A stretch of 64,000 bases of DNA from Clostridium sp. AN503 (GTDB lineage: Bacteria; Bacillota; Clostridia; Lachnospirales; Lachnospiraceae), in the NCBI RefSeq assembly GCF_040719375.1, contig NZ_JBFDTP010000002.1:992001-1056000 (forward strand), read 5' to 3'. The notes under the pieces are model-generated. The model saw only the letters and a list, made by a program, of their open reading frames with translations, searched no databases and was not told where the DNA came from. Shown here in pieces: positions 41,489 to 50,422 of this stretch. Each line of letters begins with the position of its first letter. Position 1 is the first letter of the stretch. A program made the translations under genes and the position numbers.

Positions 41489-42133
41489 ATGTGTGATGAA
41501 AATGGGAGAAAAGCGCCGGAGCGGCCTTCACGGGAACTGATTGAAAAGCTGAAAACCTTTACGGTGCCGGAGCTGTGCGACGGCGCAGGGGTTTATCATG
41601 CCATGGATTACCGGATCAAACTGCGGACCGGCAGGGTGAGGATCGCGGGACCTGCGGTGACGGTGGATGTGCCGTTGGGGGAAGGGGCGATCGTGGCGGA
41701 CGCTATCCTAAGTGCTGAGCCTGGAGATGTGTTGGTGATCGCAGGAAAAGGCAATTGTGACAGCTCTTACTGGGGGGATCACAGGAGCGTCTGCGCCGCC
41801 ATGAAAGGGCTGGAAGGAGTGGTGATCGACGGGGCCTTCCGGGATCTGGAGGGCTGCGAGGAAGCCGGATTCCCTGTTTTTGCCAAAGGGCTGACCTGCG
41901 GCACGGCGGCCAAAAGCGGGGCCGGAGCGGTGAATGTGCCGGTGAGCTGCGGCGGAGTTGCCGTTTGCCCCGGCGATCTGGTGGTGGGAGACGTAAACGG
42001 CGTCTTAGTATTTGCGCCGGAGGATGCAAAAGCTATTATGGAGCGGGCGCTGAAAAAACGTCAGGCGCAGGCGCGTGTACTGGAAGAAATGCGGCGCACG
42101 AAAACCGTGATACCGCGGATTAAGATGCAGTGA
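41489..42133 (+). CDS. RraA-like protein / probable 4-hydroxy-4-methyl-2-oxoglutarate-type aldolase
   Basis: A 214-residue member of the RraA/HMG-aldolase fold. The start is uncertain; ATG 41489 follows AGGAGG at a rather long 14 bp. It has the family core: TVPELCDGAG, GPAVTVDVP, GDVLVIAGKG, the G-A-F-R-D motif in VIDGAFRDLEG and the PGDLVVGDVNGVLV segment. In the aldolases the Arg-Asp of GAFRD binds substrate and metal; both are present. These enzymes cleave 4-hydroxy-4-methyl-2-oxoglutarate or oxaloacetate to pyruvate. Pairing with an aconitase-like hydratase fits a route that hydrates an unsaturated tricarboxylic acid and then cleaves it. Confidence 0.78.
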   Translation: MCDENGRKAPERPSRELIEKLKTFTVPELCDGAGVYHAMDYRIKLRTGRVRIAGPAVTVDVPLGEGAIVADAILSAEPGDVLVIAGKGNCDSSYWGDHRSVCAAMKGLEGVVIDGAFRDLEGCEEAGFPVFAKGLTCGTAAKSGAGAVNVPVSCGGVAVCPGDLVVGDVNGVLVFAPEDAKAIMERALKKRQAQARVLEEMRRTKTVIPRIKMQ

Positions 42134-42189
42134 CCGTAAAAAGGTGCAGAAAGCTGTGAAAAGCTATAAAAAAGGATGAGGTGGATAAA

Positions 42190-44508
42190 ATGATAAAACT
42201 AACAGATCAAAGGGTTATCTTAAACGGACAGGGAGAATTTGTCCCGTTTGATCAGGCACAGGCGGGAGACAGCTTAAGGGAGGCCAATTCTGCGGGAAGC
42301 GCCTGCGCGGAGTGGGAGACCGGAAAAAAGCGCACAATGGCGTACCGGATTTTGAAAGCCCACAATCACAGCGGCAATATGGAGCAGCTCAAACTGAAAT
42401 TTGACGCGCTGGTGTCCCCGGACAACAACTACGTGAACATCCTCCAGACCGCCCGGGCCAGCGGGATCAAAGAGTTTCCGGTCCCCTATGTGCTGTCCAA
42501 CTGCCATCATACTTTGTGTGCAGTGGGAGGTACGATCAACGAGGACGACCATGTATTCGGTATGTGCAATGCGAAAAAGTACGGCGGTATCTTTGTCCCG
42601 CCCTACCGTGCGGTGCTGCACCAGTACATGAGGGAGATGATGGCAGGTTGCGGGAAGATGATCCTGGGTTCCGACAGCCACAGCCGGTACGGCGCCCTAG
42701 GAACCATGGGGATCGGCGAAGGCGGGGGCGAGGTGGCAAAGCAGCTTCTTGGAAGGACCTATGACCTGGCATATCCCCCGGTCATTGCGGTGAAGCTGAC
42801 CGGAACGCCCCGCCCCGGCGTCGGTCCCCAGGATGTGGCCCTGGCGTTGGTGGCGGCTACCTTTAAAAACAATTTTAACAAGAACAAGATCCTGGAGTTT
42901 ACAGGAGAGGGTATCGGGAACTTGAGCATGGAGTACCGCATGGGCATCGATGTGATGACCACGGAGAGCGCCGCCCTTTCCAGCATCTGGTGTACGGATG
43001 GGTTGACGGAGGAGTATCTTAAGGAACATGGCAGGAAGGAAACTTACCATGCCTTAAAACCGGAGCCGGGCGCCTGTTATGACGGATTGATCGAGATCGA
43101 TCTTTCCCGGGTGGAGTGTATGATCGCCCTGCCGTTTCACCCCAGCAACGCCATGCCGATCAGGGAGTTTAAGGAGCGGATGGAGGAGATCCTTTTGGAA
43201 GTAGAGGAAGAGGGGCGGAAGATAAAGGGGGATAAAGGAGAGCCATTTTCCATCATGTCCCATATGAGGGACGGGGAATTTTACGTGGACCAGGCCCTGG
43301 TCAGCGGGTGCAGCGGCGGCATGTTTGAGAATATTGCAGCCATGGCGGATATTTTAAAGGGCTGTGGGATTCCTGGAAATGGGCTGAATCTGGGGATCAA
43401 TCCCGCCAGCCTGCCGGTGATGGCGGATTTAATGGAACAGGGCATTGCAGGAGAGCTGGCCATCTGCGGCGCTACTCTGCGTCCGGCGATCTGCGGGCCC
43501 TGCTTCGGGGTTACGGATGTGCCTGCCAACAACCAGGTCAGTATCCGCCATATGACCCGCAACTACCCGAACCGGGAAGGCTCCAAGCCGGGGCAGGGGC
43601 AGATGGCGGCGGCCTGCCTGATGGACGCCCGTTCCATAGCGGCTACCGTGCGAAACGGCGGACGCCTGACTGCGGCAACGGAGCTGGATGTGGAGTACCG
43701 TCCGGCCCACCACCATTTTGAAGGGAAGATATACGAAAACCAGGTCTTTGATAATTTTGGTAAAGGGGACCCGGAGGAAGCGCTGGTCATGGGCCCCAAT
43801 ATCGCGGACTGGCCAGAGATGCAGCCCCTTACCAGACACCTTCTCTTAAAAGTGGCTGGTTCCTATCGTGGTTCTGTGACCACGGATGAGCTGATCCCGT
43901 CCGGCGAGGCGTCCTCCTTCCGCTCCAACCCGGAAAAAATATCGGGATATACGATGATCAGCCGGGACAAGGACTATGTAGGCCGGGCAAAGGTTGTCCG
44001 GAGCCTGGAAGCGGAGCGCAGGGAACAGGACGGCAGAACCTCGGATCTGGGATTGAACAGTCTGTTAAAAAATCTTGCATCCCGGAAAATGTGTGATATT
44101 GCAGACATTACCCTGGGCAGCGTTATGGTCAGCGACCAGATCGGGGACGGCTCATCGAGAGAACAGGCAGCAAGCTGCCAGAAGGTGCTGGGCGGGTTTG
44201 CCAATCTTGCCAATGAGTATGCCACCAAACGTTACCGCTCCAATCTGATCAACTGGGGCATCCTGCCTCTGCGCACGGAGGAGCGGCTTGAGCTTCCGGT
44301 CGGAGCATATCTTTTTATAGAGGATGTGGACCGTGCTATTATGAGCGGCGCAGACGTCGTGGAGGTTCAGGTCCTGGATATTGCAGGAGAGACAGATGGG
44401 GAGCGGAGGACCCTTTGCTGTACCCTGGACAGCCTGACGGAGGACGAGAAGAAGATCCTGCTTTCCGGCTGCCTGATCAATTATTACAGGGATGAAAGAA
44501 AGGCATAG
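42190..44508 (+). CDS. Aconitase-family hydratase (YbhJ-like)
   Basis: A 772-residue aconitase-superfamily enzyme. The start is taken at ATG 42190 behind GAGGTGG; GTG 42181 is possible. Features include ILGSDSHSRYGALGTMGIGEGGGE for substrate and cluster binding, the cysteine pair in ICGPCFGV plus a Cys in SGCSGGM for a [4Fe-4S] cluster, and a C-terminal swivelling domain with SGEASSFRSNPEKISGY in parts. The whole resembles E. coli YbhJ and related unassigned hydratases more than citrate aconitase. It lies 56 bp after the RraA-like gene. The likely role is reversible hydration of an unsaturated carboxylic acid other than cis-aconitate. Confidence 0.85.
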   Translation: MIKLTDQRVILNGQGEFVPFDQAQAGDSLREANSAGSACAEWETGKKRTMAYRILKAHNHSGNMEQLKLKFDALVSPDNNYVNILQTARASGIKEFPVPYVLSNCHHTLCAVGGTINEDDHVFGMCNAKKYGGIFVPPYRAVLHQYMREMMAGCGKMILGSDSHSRYGALGTMGIGEGGGEVAKQLLGRTYDLAYPPVIAVKLTGTPRPGVGPQDVALALVAATFKNNFNKNKILEFTGEGIGNLSMEYRMGIDVMTTESAALSSIWCTDGLTEEYLKEHGRKETYHALKPEPGACYDGLIEIDLSRVECMIALPFHPSNAMPIREFKERMEEILLEVEEEGRKIKGDKGEPFSIMSHMRDGEFYVDQALVSGCSGGMFENIAAMADILKGCGIPGNGLNLGINPASLPVMADLMEQGIAGELAICGATLRPAICGPCFGVTDVPANNQVSIRHMTRNYPNREGSKPGQGQMAAACLMDARSIAATVRNGGRLTAATELDVEYRPAHHHFEGKIYENQVFDNFGKGDPEEALVMGPNIADWPEMQPLTRHLLLKVAGSYRGSVTTDELIPSGEASSFRSNPEKISGYTMISRDKDYVGRAKVVRSLEAERREQDGRTSDLGLNSLLKNLASRKMCDIADITLGSVMVSDQIGDGSSREQAASCQKVLGGFANLANEYATKRYRSNLINWGILPLRTEERLELPVGAYLFIEDVDRAIMSGADVVEVQVLDIAGETDGERRTLCCTLDSLTEDEKKILLSGCLINYYRDERKA

Positions 44509-44559
44509 AACGGATCGGGCCTTCATAATCTTCTTGTAAGAGAGGACAACGGGGGCATT

Positions 44560-45525
44560 ATGAAGCTGTGCAACGGGGTATTTGAAGGAGGCGGTGTACG
44601 GGGGATCGGTCATGTGGGAGCAGCCTGCCGGATGGAACAGGCGGGCTACCGTTTTGTGGATCTGGCTGGGTCCTCGGCCGGGGCGTTTGTGGCGGCCCTG
44701 CTGGCGGCTGGTTACCGCTGCGGGGAACTGAAGCAGGAGATGGAAACCCTGAATTATCTGCGTTTTAAGGGAAAAGACCTGGTGGATCATTTTGGGGCAG
44801 CAGGAAAAATACTGTCCCTTCTCTGGACTCTTGGGATCTATAATACAGATTATCTGGAAATGTGGATGAGCCGGATGCTGGAAAAGAAAGGGATCGTCAC
44901 GTTCCGCGACCTGGCGGGGACGGGAAGGCGGCTGTTTATCACGGTCAGCGATGTCACGGAGAAGCGGCTGCTGGTATTTCCGGGGGACGCAGAACAGTTT
45001 GGCATGGATCCGGGAGATTTCCCGGTGGCGTTGGCTGTGCGCATGAGCGTCAGCATCCCGGTGTTTTTTGAACCGGCCCGGATGCGGGACCGCCGGGGCC
45101 GGCTGCATCTGCTGGTGGACGGCGGGCTTTTGAGCAACCATCCGATGTGGACGCTGGACAATGGGATTACCGCCCCTGTGCGGCCCACCTTCGGATTCCG
45201 TTTTCAGGATGGGAAGGAGGAGCTGTGCAGCCAGGCTTGTCAGGCGGGACCGAACCTGGCCGATTATCTGAAAGCCATCGTCTCGACCTGTCTGGATGCG
45301 GTTGACAACAATCACGTATCCCAGGGGGACTATGCGCGGACGATCTGGATCCCCACTGTGATAGAAGATGGGGAGAAGAAAAAGAAAATAAGCAGCACGG
45401 ATTTTGATATTACTAAGGAGGAGAGCGAAGCTTTGTTTGCAAATGGCTGCGATGCTGCGGACGCATTTTTAAGAACCTGGGATTTTGAGCGGTGGAAGGC
45501 AAAATACCGGGATTTAATCGGATGA
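44560..45525 (+). CDS. Patatin-like phospholipase
   Basis: A 321-residue patatin-family lipid acyl hydrolase. The oxyanion hole is GGGVRGIGHVGA near residue 8, the nucleophile elbow is GSSAG (G-x-S-x-G), and the catalytic Asp is in LVDGGLLSNHP, giving the Ser-Asp dyad. Bacterial members of this length are often cytoplasmic or membrane-associated; no signal peptide or membrane helix is seen. It starts 52 bp after the hydratase gene and could be in the same transcript, though function offers no clear link. Members deacylate phospholipids; the natural substrate is unknown. Confidence 0.9.
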   Translation: MKLCNGVFEGGGVRGIGHVGAACRMEQAGYRFVDLAGSSAGAFVAALLAAGYRCGELKQEMETLNYLRFKGKDLVDHFGAAGKILSLLWTLGIYNTDYLEMWMSRMLEKKGIVTFRDLAGTGRRLFITVSDVTEKRLLVFPGDAEQFGMDPGDFPVALAVRMSVSIPVFFEPARMRDRRGRLHLLVDGGLLSNHPMWTLDNGITAPVRPTFGFRFQDGKEELCSQACQAGPNLADYLKAIVSTCLDAVDNNHVSQGDYARTIWIPTVIEDGEKKKKISSTDFDITKEESEALFANGCDAADAFLRTWDFERWKAKYRDLIG

Positions 45526-45547
45526 CATGAGCCTTATTTATAGTATT

Positions 45548-46543
45548 TTAGCTGATATACAGGATCTTTACATCTCCCAGGATCCGCTTTATCTCCGCGC
45601 GAAGGAAGCTTTCTGCCTCTGCCCGCGCCTGTGGGTGATAGCAGTAGCGGCCTCTGCCGCGGCCGGTCATGAGCTGGCTGTCATATAAGTCCGGCGCCGC
45701 GGGAAATGCCTCGCTGTTGATGGCGCGGTGGATATATGAGTAGGTCATCAGGATGATTTCCAGAAACATCTGTTTTTTCATTTTTTCAGTCAGGCCGTCG
45801 CGGAGCTGTTCCAAAAGTTCCGTGTACATTGCCCTCCAGCCATCCACCAGGATGACCGGGGCGATTAAAAGGCCGCAGGGATAGCCGGCCTCGCACATGC
45901 TGTTTACGGCTTCTATCCTCTTTTTCAGGCTTGAGGTGCCCAGTTCGATCCGGCTGATCAGCGGCTGGGGATTGACGCTCATTCGGAAGATCACTTTCCC
46001 GCGGTGGGGAAGGGTTAGCAGGCTGTCCACCATATGGAATTTTGTGGGGAAGGTCAGAAAACCGCTGCCCTCCTCAGCAAAGCGGGGAATGGTATACAGA
46101 AGATTGCCGGTTATGGTATTTTCCAGGACCAGATCGCTGTTGCTGCCGATCTCAAAGGTCAGAGGAGCCTCACTGCCGGAACTTTTTTTAATGATGCGGT
46201 CCAGCATCTGTTCCCGGTTGACAAAGAGACGGAGGTATGCGCATTTATTGTAGTTGCAGACCAGATAGCAATACAGGCACATAGCAGTGCAGCCCGATGA
46301 GGTGTAGGGGACCAGATAGTCGGATACTTTATGGTTTTCTGTGTACTTATGAGTTTTTCTGATGCCGATGATCAGGTTGCGTTTCATCCTGCCGAATTCG
46401 GCATTTTCTTTTTCCTGCATTTCTTTGATAGAATTGTGGCTTTCCACCGGAATCCATGGCAGGTCGGAAAATTTTTCCTTCAGCTGCTTTCCCAGCTCGT
46501 AGGAAAGGCTGGCTTCTTCAAAATAAACTGCTTCAAATTTCAT
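45548..46543 (-). CDS. splB: Spore photoproduct lyase
   Basis: A 331-residue radical-SAM enzyme that reverses the 5-thyminyl-5,6-dihydrothymine lesion formed in UV-irradiated spores. The start chosen (46543, minus) has AAAGGGG upstream. The radical-SAM cysteines lie in SGCTAMCLYCYL (C-x3-C-x2-C). The segment NKCAYLRLFVN that follows resembles the family's catalytic-Cys region, and DLVLENTITGNL and FPTKFHMVDSLL are typical. No splA-like gene is next to it. Its presence supports a spore-forming host. The gene lies convergent to the patatin gene with 22 bp between stops. Confidence 0.9.
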   Translation of the reverse strand: MKFEAVYFEEASLSYELGKQLKEKFSDLPWIPVESHNSIKEMQEKENAEFGRMKRNLIIGIRKTHKYTENHKVSDYLVPYTSSGCTAMCLYCYLVCNYNKCAYLRLFVNREQMLDRIIKKSSGSEAPLTFEIGSNSDLVLENTITGNLLYTIPRFAEEGSGFLTFPTKFHMVDSLLTLPHRGKVIFRMSVNPQPLISRIELGTSSLKKRIEAVNSMCEAGYPCGLLIAPVILVDGWRAMYTELLEQLRDGLTEKMKKQMFLEIILMTYSYIHRAINSEAFPAAPDLYDSQLMTGRGRGRYCYHPQARAEAESFLRAEIKRILGDVKILYIS

Positions 46544-46742
46544 GAGTTCCCCTTTCACGTCTCCCCTGGATCAGATGGAGCCCGGGTTTTTGTGATAGTA
46601 TGTGCATACGGGCGGCGTTTATGTGAAACAGGAGCTTTTTGTAAATTTGACCTCTTCATTCTGCGGATTTTGTGTTATGATATATTGTAAAAGGATGGAA
46701 TCCATATGTTGCGATGAACTACAGACGAAGGAGGACTTTGCC

Positions 46743-47318
46743 GTGTTAAAAGACTTATTAAAAAAGAACCGCAGTTACCGGGGGTATGATGAAAGCCGGA
46801 GGTTTACGAGGGAAGAACTGGCAGAACTGGTGGAGTATACCCGCCTCTGCCCGTCGTCCGCCAATATGCAGCCGCTCAAGTATTACCTGGCCTGGGAGCA
46901 GGATGATGTCAATAAGATCCAGATGATGACCAGGTGGGCGGGGGCGATCACAGACAGGAAGCTGCCTTATGATGGCATGTGCCCCACAGCCTTCATTGTG
47001 GTCTGCCAGGATACGCATATCAGCGAGAATATGACAACCTTTTTAAAGGATGTGGGCATTGTGGCGCAGACCATGCTGTTAGCGGCGGCAGAGAAGGGAT
47101 TTGGTGGATGTATGATCGGAAGCTTTAATAAAGAAGGCGTGAGGGAGTGCCTGGGGCTTGCAGATCATCTGGCGCCCCATCTTGTGGTGGCCCTTGGCGC
47201 TCCTGCGGAGGTGGTGGTTTTAGAGGATGCGCCGGAGGGCGGCAGCGTCAAGTATTACCGGGATGAAAAGGATGTCCACCATGTACCCAAGCGGATGCTC
47301 TCGGAGCTGATCCTGTAG
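46743..47318 (+). CDS. Nitroreductase-family flavoprotein
   Basis: A 191-residue FMN-dependent oxidoreductase. The start is taken at GTG 46743 because AAGGAGG lies 10 bp upstream and the family begins at about this point (LLKKNRSYRGYDESRRF). The FMN-binding segment RLCPSSANMQPLKYYL and the later DVGIVAQTMLLAAAEKGFGGCMIGSF are typical. Members reduce nitro compounds, quinones or flavins with NAD(P)H. It stands alone, with splB divergent, and no cofactor-specific motif settles the substrate. Confidence 0.88.
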   Translation: MLKDLLKKNRSYRGYDESRRFTREELAELVEYTRLCPSSANMQPLKYYLAWEQDDVNKIQMMTRWAGAITDRKLPYDGMCPTAFIVVCQDTHISENMTTFLKDVGIVAQTMLLAAAEKGFGGCMIGSFNKEGVRECLGLADHLAPHLVVALGAPAEVVVLEDAPEGGSVKYYRDEKDVHHVPKRMLSELIL

Positions 47319-47431
47319 CAGGCCGGCTTTTAAATGCAGCTTGTGCATGCAGGATCAGGCGCGCAAAATCTGTGTTAAGATTCAGGGACAGCTCTGGATA
47401 TTTTTCGGAATATCTGATATGCTGTACATAT

Positions 47432-47570
47432 AAAAGGGAGTAGTTGGCATCCGGCAGGATGTTTACGAGGCCGTCAGTACGATTTTACCTGGTACAGGAA
47501 GATCCGGTTCGTAACTAAGCAGCGAGACTTTTGTTGTAATGATATATTGCAGCAGAAGCCTCGCTTTTTT
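47432..47570 (+). promoter_or_regulatory. yybP-ykoY (manganese) riboswitch with terminator
   Basis: The leader contains the hallmark segments of the yybP-ykoY aptamer: AAAAGGGAGTAG at 47433-47444, the middle CGTCAGTAC and GCAGCGAGACTTTTG at 47519 onward. The last segment doubles as the 5' arm of a terminator: AGCGAG at 47521 and CTTTTGTTG pair with CAGCAGAAG and CTCGCT (to 47565), followed by six T. This is a transcriptional ON design: Mn2+ bound to the aptamer would keep the GAGACT arm from the terminator. The downstream gene starts 38 bp after the T-run. Confidence 0.78.
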
Positions 47571-47607
47571 GCTGCACATTTACGCAGAATGCGAAGGAGG
47601 AACTGAG

Positions 47608-48540
47608 ATGGAAATGTTTTTGCAGGTAGGAATGCTGGCGGTTGGATTCGCCATGCTGGTGAAGGGAGCGGACTGGTTCGTGGACGGTACCGCCGGGATC
47701 GCGGACCGGTTTGGGGTGCCGCAGCTTGTGATCGGCCTTACGATCGTAGCCATGGGGACCAGCGCTCCGGAGGCTGCGGTCAGTATCACGGCGGCCCTCA
47801 AAGGGAATGCGGAGATCACCATAGGAAATATTGTGGGAAGCAATATATTAAATATCCTGATTATCCTGGGGATCACATCGACGATCGTTTCGGTGGCAGT
47901 GGCAAAGTCCACGGTGCGTTATGAGATCCCTTATATGATGCTGATCACGGGGATGCTGTTGTTCTTCGGCTATACGGGAAATGTAGTCAGCTTCTGGGAG
48001 GGCGTGATTTTGTGGGCAGCGTTCCTTTTGTATCTGGGTTACTTATTCCTTATGGCCCTGCGGGATAAAACAGAAGTGGTGGAGGCCCAGGAACAGACAC
48101 CCATATGGAAGATGGCGGCGATCGCCGTGGTTGGACTGGTGCTGGTAGTATGGGGCAGCGACGTGACAGTGGACGCGGCCACCGGAATCGCACAAGCGGC
48201 GGGACTCAGCGAGCGTTTTATCGGGCTTACGATCGTGGCGCTGGGTACGTCCCTTCCGGAGCTGTTCACCTCGGTATCCGCCGCCATGAAAGGGAAAGCG
48301 GATATCGCGATCGGAAATATCGTGGGAAGCAATATTTTCAACATCCTGTTTGTGGTGGGGACCACGGCCCTGATCACGCCGGTGGTGTTCCAGCCGGGAT
48401 TTTTGATCGATACGGCGGTAGCGATCGCTGCGGGAGCAATGCTCCTTTTGTGCGTGTGCCGCGGATTTAAACTTACGCGCCCTGCGGGCATTCTGATGCT
48501 GGTCTGCTATGGAGGGTACTTTGTTTACCTGCTGAGATAG
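47608..48540 (+). CDS. CaCA-family cation exchanger (YrbG-like), riboswitch-controlled
   Basis: A 310-residue membrane protein of ten predicted helices with the internal duplication of Na+/Ca2+ exchangers. The two alpha repeats are GLTIVAMGTSAPEAAVSI...NIVGSNILNILIILG and GLTIVALGTSLPELFTSV...NIVGSNIFNILFVVG (in parts), with the acidic residues of each repeat present. ATG 47608 has AAGGAGG; an earlier in-frame ATG lies inside the terminator and is rejected. Exchangers of this family export Ca2+ in return for Na+ or H+. Control by a manganese-type riboswitch suggests that this one exports Mn2+ or protects against it. Confidence 0.9.
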   Translation: MEMFLQVGMLAVGFAMLVKGADWFVDGTAGIADRFGVPQLVIGLTIVAMGTSAPEAAVSITAALKGNAEITIGNIVGSNILNILIILGITSTIVSVAVAKSTVRYEIPYMMLITGMLLFFGYTGNVVSFWEGVILWAAFLLYLGYLFLMALRDKTEVVEAQEQTPIWKMAAIAVVGLVLVVWGSDVTVDAATGIAQAAGLSERFIGLTIVALGTSLPELFTSVSAAMKGKADIAIGNIVGSNIFNILFVVGTTALITPVVFQPGFLIDTAVAIAAGAMLLLCVCRGFKLTRPAGILMLVCYGGYFVYLLR

Positions 48541-48596
48541 CAAAAAGGCTTATCTGGCAGTGCGTGGAAAAAGTGGAAAAAGAAGAAACCTCTGTC

Positions 48597-48625
48597 TTGA
48601 CGTGAGCCTGTTTGCATCCTATAAT
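48597..48625 (+). promoter_or_regulatory. Promoter of the first L,D-transpeptidase gene
   Basis: TTGACG at 48597-48602, a 17-bp spacer and a perfect TATAAT at 48620-48625, giving a leader of about 65 nt. Confidence 0.8.
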
Positions 48626-48697
48626 ATAAAGGTCTGTACCCACGGCACAGCGCCGAAAAACGAAGACTGGGAGTACAGTCAGAAAGCAGGTTGATTC

Positions 48698-50107
48698 ATG
48701 AATCAGAAATGGAAAGCAAACATCTGCCGTGCAGTGTTTGCGGTGATGTTTGGACTGGCAGCGGCGGGTACGGCGCTGGCGGACGAAGCGGACACCACAA
48801 GATTTGTACAGGGGACTTCCGTAAATGGGCTGGGGATCGGAGGACTGACTGTGGATGAGGCGGCAGGCCGCATCGGAAGCTTTTACTCCAGCGAATACAA
48901 ACTGACGATAAAAGAGCGGGGCAGGGAAGAATACATAAATGGTCCGGATATCGGATTTACAGTAGGGATTCCCGACGGCTTCCTACAGGAGATACTGAAC
49001 CAGCAGAATGCCACAGGAAGGGCATCTGGTCCCGATGTAGACAACAGGCACCGGGTGGAGATGGCCAATACTTTCAGTGCCGACGCTTTGACGGCAAAGA
49101 TCAATGAGCTGAACTGCATAAACGGAACCAGTATCGTGACGACTGCCGATGCCCATGTATCCGCTTATCAGGAAGGACAGCCCTTTACCATTGTCCCGGA
49201 GGTCAGGGGCAATAACGTTTACCCGGAGAAGGTGGCGGAAGCAGTTCGTGCCGCAGTAACAGCCGGAGGCACAGAGGTAGATCTGGAGGCGGCAGGCTGT
49301 TATTATCAGATCCAGGTGTATAAGGACGATCCCCAGTTAAAAGAACTGTGTGACACCATGAACCGGTGCCGGGATATGAACATCACCTATCTGTTTGGTG
49401 AGAACAGCGAGATCCTGGATGCGGCGACGATCTGTTCCTGGATCACCGGGACAAAGGATGGGCAGATCGAGCTGAACCGCGACCAGGTAGCAGCGTATGT
49501 GCAGGGCCTGGCGGACAAGTATAACACCGCAGGGACCACGCGCACCTTCCGCACAGCGACCGGAAGGGATGTGAGCGTCAGCGGGCCTTATGGCTGGAAG
49601 CTGAACCAGAATGCTGAGATCGATGCGATTATCGGCATGGTCCGCACCGGCGAGAGCCAGTCGAGGGAACCGGAATATACTTCCTCGGCGGTGGACCACA
49701 CGGCACAGGAGTGGGGAAACACCTATGTGGAGGTGGATCTGACCGGACAGCATGTCTATATGACAAAGGATGGCGCCGTTGTCTGGGATGCGCCCTGTGT
49801 GACCGGCAATTCAGCGAAGAATTACGATACGCCGGCAGGCATCTATTCCCTGACCTACAAGGAGCGGGACAGGGTGCTCCGCGGAGCCAAGCAGGCGGAC
49901 GGGACTTACGAGTATGAAAGCCCGGTATCCTACTGGATGCCGTTTAACGGAGGCATCGGCCTCCATGACGCCAACTGGCGGGGCAGCTTCGGAGGCACCA
50001 TCTATAAGAACAGCGGAAGCCACGGCTGCGTGAATCTCCCGCCGTCCAAGGTACCGGCCCTCTATGATATGGTATATAAGGGAATCCCGGTTATCTGTTA
50101 CCACTAA
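48698..50107 (+). CDS. Exported L,D-transpeptidase with peptidoglycan-binding domain (LDT-1)
   Basis: A 469-residue exported cell-wall enzyme. A signal peptide (1-28, ends TALAD) is followed by a VanW-associated peptidoglycan-binding-type region of about 300 residues (GTSVNGLGIGGLTVDEA; later YLFGENSEILDAATICSWI and PYGWKLNQNAEIDAIIGMV). The C-terminal YkuD domain (about 345-469) starts YVEVDLTGQHVYM and has the active site SHGCVNLP, with catalytic Cys. It would make 3-3 cross-links in peptidoglycan or attach proteins to it. It is paralogous to the next gene. It has its own strong promoter and terminator. Confidence 0.92.
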   Translation: MNQKWKANICRAVFAVMFGLAAAGTALADEADTTRFVQGTSVNGLGIGGLTVDEAAGRIGSFYSSEYKLTIKERGREEYINGPDIGFTVGIPDGFLQEILNQQNATGRASGPDVDNRHRVEMANTFSADALTAKINELNCINGTSIVTTADAHVSAYQEGQPFTIVPEVRGNNVYPEKVAEAVRAAVTAGGTEVDLEAAGCYYQIQVYKDDPQLKELCDTMNRCRDMNITYLFGENSEILDAATICSWITGTKDGQIELNRDQVAAYVQGLADKYNTAGTTRTFRTATGRDVSVSGPYGWKLNQNAEIDAIIGMVRTGESQSREPEYTSSAVDHTAQEWGNTYVEVDLTGQHVYMTKDGAVVWDAPCVTGNSAKNYDTPAGIYSLTYKERDRVLRGAKQADGTYEYESPVSYWMPFNGGIGLHDANWRGSFGGTIYKNSGSHGCVNLPPSKVPALYDMVYKGIPVICYH

Positions 50108-50132
50108 GAATTTCAGATACAATCCTAAGAGA

Positions 50133-50191
50133 AGAGCTTCTCCCATGAATGCGTCCTGATCCGGATGCTTCTGTGAGAGAAGTTCTTTTTT
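50133..50191 (+). terminator. Terminator of LDT-1
   Basis: AGAGCTTCTC at 50133-50142 pairs with GAGAAGTTCT at 50177-50186 (one G-U), followed by a T-run to 50191. Confidence 0.78.
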
Positions 50192-50255
50192 GTCTTTCTT
50201 TCCAGAAAAAGAAATCTTACATCTTTATGAAACCAGAGGAAAAAAATGCGCAGAT

Positions 50256-50386
50256 ATGGTATACTATGAACACTTAGCGAGGATTTGCGAGCTTAGTGAG
50301 AATGCATGCCTGGACACTTAACGAGAGCGAGCCGCAGGCGATGGACGAGTTTAGTGACCATGGTATACTATGAACACTTAGCGAGG
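50256..50386 (+). repeat. 27-bp direct repeat flanking CACTTA/TTAGTG intergenic repeat units
   Basis: A 27-bp sequence beginning ATGGTATACTATGAACACTT occurs exactly at 50256-50282 and 50360-50386, 104 bp start to start. Between them are related units GAGCTTAGTGA, GACACTTAACGAG and GAGTTTAGTGA, which can form imperfect hairpins with the CACTTAGCGAG ends. TATACT in each copy could act as a -10 box. The gap 50192-50422 holds nothing else I can support. Confidence 0.75.
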
Positions 50387-50422
50387 TACAATAGAATGTG
50401 ATCCGGAGGAAGATTTTAATAT

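Noticed and set aside
44152..45315. Minus-strand open frame of 387 codons
   Set aside because: It is antisense to the hydratase and patatin genes, both with intact motifs, and has no recognisable domain.
47539..47607. Earlier start codon for the cation exchanger
   Set aside because: The ATG lies in the loop of the riboswitch terminator and has no ribosome-binding site; ATG 47608 has AAGGAGG.
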